Shown piece by piece: positions 23,910 through 30,390 of a DNA stretch of 38,882 nucleotides. The notes beneath the pieces were generated by a model. That model was not told the origin of the DNA. It saw only the letters and a program-made list of their open reading frames with translations, and searched no databases. The translations under genes were made by a program, and so were the position numbers. The DNA is from Candidatus Neomarinimicrobiota bacterium (GTDB lineage Bacteria; Fidelibacterota; Marinisomatia; Marinisomatales; S15-B10), in assembly GCA_036476315.1 (NCBI GenBank), contig JAZGBI010000045.1:1-38882 (forward strand), in the 5' to 3' direction. Position 1 is the stretch's first letter. Each line of letters begins with the position of its first letter.

Positions 23910-24242
23910 CTATTCTTTTTTCGTCTCATCGGGCTTGCGAACCCAGGAACGCCGTTCTGTGAAGGATTCGATCTTCAAATCCGCCCAATCATTGATGATT
24001 TTCCTAAGTCGTTCAACGTGCTCCGGCTCGTCTGACAGTTTCTCTTCCATGGATTGGATCAGCTCCTCACGGATCTCCTGTATTTGCCCATAACTCATGA
24101 CGGATTCTCCTGTCCAGGATTCCCGTTCGGCCCGCTTGGCTTCTCTGCGGGATTCCACATGAGCCAGTTGATGCCTCTTCCCAAACAAAAATACCACAAG
24201 CAAAACAATCAGGATTATGAAACCGATTATGATCTCATTCAT
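23910..24242 (-). CDS. Single-TM protein with cytoplasmic helical tail
   Basis: A 110-residue protein of unknown function. An N-terminal TM helix (about 4-20) ends in GKRHQ and is followed by a strongly charged, helical tail rich in Arg and Glu (AKRAERES, then EIREELIQSMEEKL), so the tail should lie in the cytoplasm. ATG 24242 begins nine bases after the SLC13 permease stop on the same strand, so it may be a small accessory subunit of that transporter. Confidence 0.65.
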   Translation of the reverse strand: MNEIIIGFIILIVLLVVFLFGKRHQLAHVESRREAKRAERESWTGESVMSYGQIQEIREELIQSMEEKLSDEPEHVERLRKIINDWADLKIESFTERRSWVRKPDETKKE

Positions 24243-24251
24243 GGCTAATCC

Positions 24252-25553
24252 TCACTGCAGAGTCACCGGAATTTTTAACACGGTTACCCAGTAGAGAACG
24301 ACCATACCCACCATGACCATGAGTGCTACAGGCCACGCGGGGATGGCCAAGCGAATGAAATCCTTGGCTTCCAGTTGGCCACTTGCGTAGACAATGGAAC
24401 TTGCCGGCGTGCCAATGACGAGCCAGTATGACAGGGACGTGGCAATAGCCAGGGCCACACCCACGAGAAGAGGATTTGTAGAGGAACTTTGTGCCATGTC
24501 CAGGACCACAGGACCGATCACTGCCACGGTGGCTCCGGCGCTCATCAAGTTCGTGAGTCCAGCACCCATCGCCACCGCCAGGAGTACCAGGGCAACGCCC
24601 GATTTGATGCCTAGAGGGGCTACCGCGGTGAGGATACTGTCCGCCAGCCATCCGGCGGCGCCGGAAGACTTGAAAACGGATCCGAGACTTATGGCACCAG
24701 CATACAGAATTATGACGCCCCAGCTTACATTGGTTTCATAGTCTTTCCATGAGGTGAGCCCCAGTAGCATGTACAAGACGGCGCCGGTGATGGCTACACC
24801 GCCAAGGCCAAGAGAAAACCCAAGCAAGTGCCGGGTGATCGACTTGTCCGTAATCCAGAGATAAACTACGAAGATCATGATGGCCAGGACCACCCACTGC
24901 CTGAACGTCATTTTTCCGTGCTTTTCCAGATCCCGTTTCAGAGTTGTGACGGCACCGGAAAGGTCATTCACCTCAGGTTTGAACAGCAACGGCAACAGAA
25001 AGGCCATTACCACCGACATCACCACGGTGTAGAAAACACCCATGGAAATCCACCGCATGAAGGATACTTCGATCCCGATGTTGGATAAGAACCCAATCAT
25101 GATAGCATTTCTGGCTCCCCCCGTGGGGCTCATGGGGGCACCTATCATGCAGCCCATCGCGATTGACATCATGAGCAACTTTCCCAACCTCGGTGCCGGC
25201 ACTGTCTTATTGGTCAGTGTAAAAAGCGCCAGCGCTATAGGAATGTACATGGGAGCAATCGATGCTTCATTGATGAACGCTGATGGAATGGCCGTCCCCA
25301 GGAGAATGCCCAGGACGATCATCCGGGTCTTCGTGCCCGAGAGTTTCACCACCAACATGCCGATCCGCTTGTCAAGCCCGTATTTCACCAGTGTAGCCCC
25401 GATAGCCAGGGAACCGGCAATAAACCAGACAGCATCATGGGCGTAGGTGGAAACGATCTCCCCGGGTGGCGTGACTCCAAAAAATAGCTGGACCAGGCCG
25501 ATGATGAGTGCCACAGCCGGCATAGGCACGGCCTCCGTGGCAAAGAATACCAC
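24252..25553 (-). CDS. SLC13/DASS-family permease, main body (5' part cut off by an in-frame TGA)
   Basis: This 433-codon frame carries most of a sodium/dicarboxylate (or sulfate)-type SLC13 permease. FFATEAVPMPAVALIIGLVQ is the typical family opening, followed by NEASIAPMYIPIALAL, a conserved GAPMSPTGGARNAIMIG loop, a central cytoplasmic stretch, and a second half with NLMSAGATVAVIGPVV and GTPASSIVYASGQ, giving about eleven TMs. The first codon, GTG 25553, directly follows a TGA (25556-25554) in the same frame. The 85 codons upstream of that TGA carry the missing N-terminus, so the gene is split by a single nonsense codon where a Trp would fit. It may be inactive unless read through. Confidence 0.85.
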   Translation of the reverse strand: MVFFATEAVPMPAVALIIGLVQLFFGVTPPGEIVSTYAHDAVWFIAGSLAIGATLVKYGLDKRIGMLVVKLSGTKTRMIVLGILLGTAIPSAFINEASIAPMYIPIALALFTLTNKTVPAPRLGKLLMMSIAMGCMIGAPMSPTGGARNAIMIGFLSNIGIEVSFMRWISMGVFYTVVMSVVMAFLLPLLFKPEVNDLSGAVTTLKRDLEKHGKMTFRQWVVLAIMIFVVYLWITDKSITRHLLGFSLGLGGVAITGAVLYMLLGLTSWKDYETNVSWGVIILYAGAISLGSVFKSSGAAGWLADSILTAVAPLGIKSGVALVLLAVAMGAGLTNLMSAGATVAVIGPVVLDMAQSSSTNPLLVGVALAIATSLSYWLVIGTPASSIVYASGQLEAKDFIRLAIPAWPVALMVMVGMVVLYWVTVLKIPVTLQ

Positions 25554-25811
25554 TCAGGCAGCTAGGAGGGCGATTATGGTTTTGATATGCGTGGCTTTGA
25601 TGGCAATTGTTGCAGGATCAAGATGGCTGAAAAGGACTTCAGCTTTGGCCGTCATGGAGACCGGGGTGGGCAGAAAGAAGCGTATCACCACGAAAAGGGA
25701 GACACCGACGGCCAGCCATTTGAAGTTGGTGGTTTTTGCGAAACCGCCCGAGGAACTCTTCTCAGAAGTGGGCATTGTTTTCGGCAAATATGACGCAGCA
25801 GATAGTTCCAC
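25554..25811 (-). pseudogene. N-terminal fragment of the SLC13 permease
   Basis: Eighty-five codons in the same frame as the permease body, ending at the TGA 25556-25554. It has a hydrophilic cytoplasmic start with a Ser-rich patch, then FKWLAVGVSLFVVIRFFLP (TM1), TAKAEVLF and the beginning of the next helix IKTIIALLAA, which runs straight into VVFFATEAVP after the stop. The start could be GTG 25811 or ATG 25775. Seen together, the two frames make one permease of about 519 residues, a normal SLC13 length. No homopolymer is near the stop, so a simple indel is not the cause. Confidence 0.8.
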
Positions 25812-25952
25812 GCAAGAAAAAGACTGTCCTCCCCAACTATCTGGTGTATTTAGACATGCAAGTCGTAAATTCTCGCGGCTGGTGTCTTCAGACTCCTTGA
25901 TCCAGGGGGGATCCTCGATAATTTTCTGACAGAATAGACCTAAGAAAGATCA

Positions 25953-26789
25953 ATGCATAAGTTGGATGGAAAAGTAGCCCTGGTGACTGGCAATTCACGG
26001 GGAATTGGACCCTACATATCCCGGACCCTTTCCCGGGAAGGTGTGACCATTGTGGGAGTAGCCCGTTCCGCCGAAGGACTGGAACGAACTGAGGTGGATA
26101 TACGGGCTCAAGGAGGAAAGTGCTATTCCCTCCCCTTCGATCTGACTCAGCTGAACGACTTACCCGATCTCGTTGAACGGGCGACATCCGTGGCCGGAGA
26201 GATCGATATCCTGATTAACAATGCCGCTTTGGAATCCTACAAATATTACGTTAACAATGACCGAGAAGACGTCTCATCCATTCTCAAGTTAAACTTGAGG
26301 GTACCCATGGAATTGAGCAGATTGATGCTGCCGACCATGCAAGAAAGAGGGGGACATATTGTCAACGTCGCATCCCTGGCAGGGAAAAAGGGAATCATCT
26401 TCAATTCGATCTACTCAGCCAGTAAGTCAGGTTTGATTACCTGGACTGACGCCATGGACCAGGAATTGAGGGGAACAGGGGTTGGCATTTCCGTCATTTG
26501 CCCCGGGTATGTCCGGGGGGTCGGTATGTTTGCTAACAGTCATCTGGAAGCTCCCCGTTTGCTCGGGACGTCGAGTCCCCAGTCGGTGGCCGACGCTGTC
26601 CTCAAGGCCATCAAGGAAGAGAAGTCTGAAATCATTGTCAACCCGGGTCCCATAAAGCCCCTGCTTGCCCTTGGGCAACTGATTTCTTCTTCCTTTGCCT
26701 ACAAGATTGTCAGGTGGTTCGGAATCGTCGAAATGAACAAAAAGCGTGTGGCAATGCAAGAAAAGTTGGAAAGAAGAGACGACGGCTGA
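25953..26789 (+). CDS. Short-chain dehydrogenase/reductase
   Basis: A 278-residue NAD(P)(H)-dependent oxidoreductase of the classical SDR type. The cofactor motif is TGNSRGIG (12-19), with NNAA about residue 90, NVASLAG carrying the catalytic Ser region, and Tyr154-SAS-Lys158. The sequence after CPGYVRGVGMF is the usual PG motif followed by a substrate loop. The C-terminal tail (PLLALGQLISSSFAYKIVRWFG) is hydrophobic and amphipathic, as in SDRs acting on lipids at a membrane. The substrate is unknown. It is the first plus-strand gene after the permease region. Confidence 0.92.
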   Translation: MHKLDGKVALVTGNSRGIGPYISRTLSREGVTIVGVARSAEGLERTEVDIRAQGGKCYSLPFDLTQLNDLPDLVERATSVAGEIDILINNAALESYKYYVNNDREDVSSILKLNLRVPMELSRLMLPTMQERGGHIVNVASLAGKKGIIFNSIYSASKSGLITWTDAMDQELRGTGVGISVICPGYVRGVGMFANSHLEAPRLLGTSSPQSVADAVLKAIKEEKSEIIVNPGPIKPLLALGQLISSSFAYKIVRWFGIVEMNKKRVAMQEKLERRDDG

Positions 26790-26826
26790 TCTGGTGTGGG
26801 CTGGGAACTCCCCCTAGTCCCGCAGG

Positions 26827-27399
26827 ATGGTGAGTGGAATTTCAGTGAGGCTCAAAAGATTAATAGCAGCTCTGTTCTTCTTGCTCACGGTTTCTCAATC
26901 CAATTCCCAGGTTCACCTGGGCATAAAATTCATCGGACCGACCATTCACCTGAAGAAAAGCCCGCATCCTCATTTGTACCAGAGGAGGCTGGACAGGAAT
27001 GGATTCCTGGTGCTGAACGTTGGGATTATCGTATCATTCGAGGTATTCCTGTATAAGGACATGGTCTCACTGAAAATGGTTCAGGGAGTCCTGTCAGATT
27101 GTGCCGAACATCTCGCAGGATTTTCACATATCGGCTTAAGGGGAACCCTCGCTGGTAAGAATCACTCCATAAGTATAGGTAACGGTCCCACCGTTTTCTA
27201 CCGGAAAGACTGGCGGTCCTTGCCCGGCTATGTAGATGAGGGAATATTCAAAAGAAAACGGGGCTGGCAGTATGTCTTTTTCTGGCATGCGGGAGAAGTG
27301 GAATACAATTCCCACATTAACGGAAACTTCACTCTATCAACAACAATTATTCCCGGTCCTCCCGAGTTCGTCGCGCTGGCCTCCGGAGTTCGTTATTAA
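26827..27399 (+). CDS. Exported protein, probably membrane-barrel-like
   Basis: A 190-residue protein of unknown family. A signal peptide (about 1-28, RLIAALFFLLTVSQSNSQ) is followed by a Gly- and aromatic-rich body with alternating hydrophobic residues and no further TM helix, and with several short amphipathic strands (VHLGIKFIG, FLVLNVGIIVSFEV, HISIGNGP-like, WQYVFFWHAG). This suggests a small outer-membrane beta structure. ATG 26827 is followed by an in-frame GTG; no strong ribosome site. It follows the SDR gene by 37 bases and could be co-transcribed. Confidence 0.55.
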   Translation: MVSGISVRLKRLIAALFFLLTVSQSNSQVHLGIKFIGPTIHLKKSPHPHLYQRRLDRNGFLVLNVGIIVSFEVFLYKDMVSLKMVQGVLSDCAEHLAGFSHIGLRGTLAGKNHSISIGNGPTVFYRKDWRSLPGYVDEGIFKRKRGWQYVFFWHAGEVEYNSHINGNFTLSTTIIPGPPEFVALASGVRY

Positions 27400-27474
27400 C
27401 TGCAAAACACCGTACTTTTTTCCGTCATCATTGGCCTACTTTGTCGCTGTGAATACGGGGGTTTTGATCAAAGA

Positions 27475-27921
27475 ATGATGACGCACTTGCTCGCAGGAAA
27501 AAAGGGGGGCTACAAAGGTCTCATTCTCCTGTTGCTAAGTTCTCTGTGCTGGAGCCAGACATCACCCTACCCTGATCAATTCCACAGCATCGAAGGGGCT
27601 GATTCCTTGCTCCATGAAGCGGTAGCGGTTGATGGCATAACATTTGATGATAATGAGCACGGAATAAGACTCCAAGATGATGGATTAACAGGATCTATCA
27701 TTCTGAATGATCGGAGTAGTCCGGTGCCATTCAACCTTGGTCTTCCTTCCTGGAACGGTACCGCACCTCATGATAGCACCGCCTTTAGAATTTTCATACG
27801 GTTTCCGCAGGACTCGGGTTCCCATAACCTTTTATGGGGATTTTCAGTATTGAGTGGTTTTTTCTTGACTTTACAGGAAGACCATGGTATCCTAATCAGG
27901 ATGGGTGCGCTATACTCCTGA
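27475..27921 (+). CDS. Exported protein, apparently truncated
   Basis: A 148-codon frame. It starts with a signal peptide (MMTHLLAGKK, hydrophobic core LILLLLSSLCWSQ) and a mature part of convincing extracellular character to about residue 115 (SIEGADSLLHEAVAVDG, DSTAFRIFIRFPQDSG). The last 30 residues are encoded by the promoter DNA of the next gene (TTTTTTCTTGAC at 27859-27869) and look unlike protein. The gene therefore seems to have lost its 3' end and now runs into the upstream region of the 27976 gene. The family is not recognised; it may be a remnant of a larger secreted protein. Confidence 0.5.
   Translation: MMTHLLAGKKGGYKGLILLLLSSLCWSQTSPYPDQFHSIEGADSLLHEAVAVDGITFDDNEHGIRLQDDGLTGSIILNDRSSPVPFNLGLPSWNGTAPHDSTAFRIFIRFPQDSGSHNLLWGFSVLSGFFLTLQEDHGILIRMGALYS
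27859..27893 (+). promoter_or_regulatory. Candidate promoter of the anchor-B protein gene
   Basis: A T-tract runs into -35 TTGACT (27865-27870), followed after 17 bases by TATCCT (27888-27893). The string TTTTTTCTTGACTTT is shared exactly with the promoter region at 30283. The expected start near 27900 leaves a leader of about 75 bases before GTG 27976. Confidence 0.55.
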
Positions 27922-27975
27922 TTTCCATCTAATAGCGCAAGTCCTTTGTGAAGTAGCAAGAGGGGTGGTAAGCAG

Positions 27976-30114
27976 GTGAAAAAATACCGTAGGTGCGTCG
28001 TGTGGGCCGCTTTATTGTATCTGTGCATTCCCCCACACTATCTCCTTGGGGGACGGCTGAGTTCTTCTCCTGGTTCCGTCAGGAGGATCTGGTTTTCTTC
28101 CACGGCATGGTCCACGGGAGATACCACCGGGGGCTCAGATGTGTGGGGGTACGAGGCACCTGACGGGGAAGAGTATGCCATCATGGGCGTCCGGGATGGA
28201 GTGGCCGTGGTGAGGGTCTCGGACATGAGCACTATCGACGTCTTGCAGGGTCCGAAGGACAATGATTACTACTACCACCGAGATATCAAAACCTACGACC
28301 ATTACGCCTACGTGGTGAATGAAATGCCGGGTACAAATGAAGGCTTGATGATACTTGATCTTAACTACCTTCCCGACAGCGTGCGGTTTGTGGGAAGTTA
28401 TTCCGGCAATGGTCAGGTCCGCTCCCACAACCTCTCCATCGATACGGAAACGGGATACGCCTATATCGTGGGACAGGACTACTCCGGCTTTCGAATCGTG
28501 AGTCTGGAAGATCCAGAGAGTCCGGTAGAGGAGGGGTACGTTGCCACGCCCGATATTCACGATGTTTTTGCCCGGAATGATACACTCTATGTGGCCGAGG
28601 GGTCCAACAGAACTTTTTCCATATATGACTTGAATGACAAAAGTAATCCCCTGCTGTTAACTCGAGTATACATCCCCTCGGAAGGTTACAGTCATAACAT
28701 CTGGCCAACGGATAATGGGGACTATGTTCTCACCACGGAAGAGACTGCTAATCGGACGGTGAAAGTGTGGGACGTCCGGGATTTGGGGAATGTCCAGCTC
28801 GTGGGAGAATACCTCGGAGGAAACCGCCTGGCCCATAACGTGCATGTGAAGGGATCTCTGGCTTTCATTTCCCACTACGCCTATGGCATAACAGTGGTGG
28901 ATCTCAAGGATCCCGCTAATCCCTATGAGATTGCCTCATTTGACACCTATGGAAAAAATGACGGCGGGGGTTTTTACGGCTGCTGGGGAGCTTATCCCTT
29001 TGCCTCCAGCGGGCATGTGTACACCAGCGACATTGAGGGGTATCTTACCGTACTGAAGTTTCCTGATGATTTCATAACACTACGCGTGGCGAATATGACA
29101 GTGGGACCCGCCTATGTGGCTCCTGGTGCCGGGGAGGTTGAGATCACCGCCGAACTATTCAGCACCTATGATTCCTCTTTTTCCGTGACGGCGGACGTTA
29201 TGGCCTTTGATTCCGTGTCCGTAGATATGTTTTCCCTTCTGGACGATGGTGCACACCATGACGGGGAAGCAAACGACAACATCTGGGGAGGATCGTGGTC
29301 GGCCGATACCATGGAGGCCACCTATCACATCCGGATAGGGGCACAACAGGACGGCGTCACCGTTCCCGTGCGAAATCCGTCGAAGATCCCCTTTACCACT
29401 ATCGGTCCCATTGTGTATGATGAGACCATCTTTCTGACCGACACCGTTGCCAATGCGGGGGACAACCTGATTCTGAGGGTGGCGTTGAAAAATGAAGGGT
29501 CCACAACCTCGGCGACTGAAGTAAAGGGGGTGTTCACGTCCGGCCATGATTGCGTGACGGATCTAAATCCTTCGAGTCTCACCTACGGGGAGATCGCAGC
29601 GGGCGAAACCTCCGTTCCCTCTAAGGGCTTTCTGGTGTTGCGAATCTCAGAGACATGCCCATCAGGAACCGATATTCCAGTGGGTGTCGTCATTTCTAGC
29701 GAAGGCAATTCTTTCTGGGAGGACAGTTTCTCGGTCCATGTTGAGCCCGAGGTGAGCGTCGCGGAGACGAAAGGTCAGGTACCAGAGACTTACGCGCTGC
29801 ACCCCAACTACCCTAATCCTTTTAATCCGATAACAGCATTGCCGTATGACCTTCCGAGAAGGGCCCACGTGGATCTCACCATTTACGACATTCTTGGTCG
29901 GCCTGTGACGACCCTCGTGCGGGGTGTGGAAGAGCCTGGATCTAGGTCAGTTGTATGGGATGGAACAGATGATTTCGGAGAACCTGTCAGTGCCGGAGTT
30001 TACCTCTACCGCATCTCCGCAGGATCCTTCGGACAGGCCCGCCTGCCAGCCACTCACATTGTGGGGCAGGCAGGTGATTTTGTCCGGACCCGGAAAATGA
30101 TTTTACTGCGATGA
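27976..30114 (+). CDS. Choice-of-anchor-B secreted propeller protein with C-terminal sorting domain
   Basis: A 712-residue exported protein. The GTG start (27976) has an AGGGG/GCAGG-type ribosome site. A signal peptide (1-25) precedes a beta-propeller of LVIVD-like repeats (about 40-365) with the choice-of-anchor-B pattern (DIKTYDHYAYVVNE, RSHNLSIDTETGYAYIVG, YSHNIWPTDNGDYVLTTEE, AHNVHVKGSLAFISHY). Then come Ig-like modules (about 370-600), also present in the next gene product, and a C-terminal sorting domain (NYPNPFNP, IYDILGRPV, WDGTDDFGEPVSAGVYLYR) of the type IX secretion kind. An 11-residue in-frame insertion (ARLPATHIVGQ) near the end is encoded by a palindromic element (30041-30071). 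Probably cell-surface; ligand unknown. Confidence 0.9.
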   Translation: MKKYRRCVVWAALLYLCIPPHYLLGGRLSSSPGSVRRIWFSSTAWSTGDTTGGSDVWGYEAPDGEEYAIMGVRDGVAVVRVSDMSTIDVLQGPKDNDYYYHRDIKTYDHYAYVVNEMPGTNEGLMILDLNYLPDSVRFVGSYSGNGQVRSHNLSIDTETGYAYIVGQDYSGFRIVSLEDPESPVEEGYVATPDIHDVFARNDTLYVAEGSNRTFSIYDLNDKSNPLLLTRVYIPSEGYSHNIWPTDNGDYVLTTEETANRTVKVWDVRDLGNVQLVGEYLGGNRLAHNVHVKGSLAFISHYAYGITVVDLKDPANPYEIASFDTYGKNDGGGFYGCWGAYPFASSGHVYTSDIEGYLTVLKFPDDFITLRVANMTVGPAYVAPGAGEVEITAELFSTYDSSFSVTADVMAFDSVSVDMFSLLDDGAHHDGEANDNIWGGSWSADTMEATYHIRIGAQQDGVTVPVRNPSKIPFTTIGPIVYDETIFLTDTVANAGDNLILRVALKNEGSTTSATEVKGVFTSGHDCVTDLNPSSLTYGEIAAGETSVPSKGFLVLRISETCPSGTDIPVGVVISSEGNSFWEDSFSVHVEPEVSVAETKGQVPETYALHPNYPNPFNPITALPYDLPRRAHVDLTIYDILGRPVTTLVRGVEEPGSRSVVWDGTDDFGEPVSAGVYLYRISAGSFGQARLPATHIVGQAGDFVRTRKMILLR
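30041..30071. repeat. Palindromic element inserted in frame in a coding sequence
   Basis: GCCTGCC-ag-CCAC-tcacatt-GTGG-GGCAGGC forms an 11-bp stem with a two-base bulge inside the sorting domain of the 27976 gene. The paralogous end of the next gene lacks it (FGQAGDF against FGQ-insert-AGDF). The outer core matches the intergenic palindrome at 22934-22955. Confidence 0.65.
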
Positions 30115-30282
30115 TTCTTGGCATCTAATATCCCCTGATTGCAGAACACAATTTATCGTACAGAGTTTTCCAAAACACCGTGACTGAGGCAATATGGACA
30201 TTTGAGCTGACAGCGTACCGGACTTGAAATCCACCGATGGTAAACAGCGGTAACTCTTATGAAGACACTCCTTCGGCAGGGG

Positions 30283-30318
30283 TTTTTTCTTGACTTTTCT
30301 TGTCTTACAAAGGATATT
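30283..30318 (+). promoter_or_regulatory. Candidate promoter of the M28 peptidase gene
   Basis: TTTTTTCTTGACTTT (30283-30297) holds -35 TTGACT (30290-30295); GATATT (30313-30318) lies 17 bases on. It lies inside the longer open frame that begins at ATG 30259, which argues that translation starts downstream at GTG 30391. No other signal is seen in 30115-30282 except one copy of TCCTTCGGCAGG (30269-30280). Confidence 0.55.
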
Positions 30319-30390
30319 GTCTATCACGGATGCAACAACAACAAAGACTTGGGTGGCTGTTTGCCTTTTACATTCAGGGAGGGTAGTCAT

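Noticed and set aside
25554-25556. Selenocysteine codon in the SLC13 permease
   Set aside because: The position suits Trp in a membrane helix, SLC13 proteins are not known selenoproteins, and no SECIS-like stem is obvious after the TGA.
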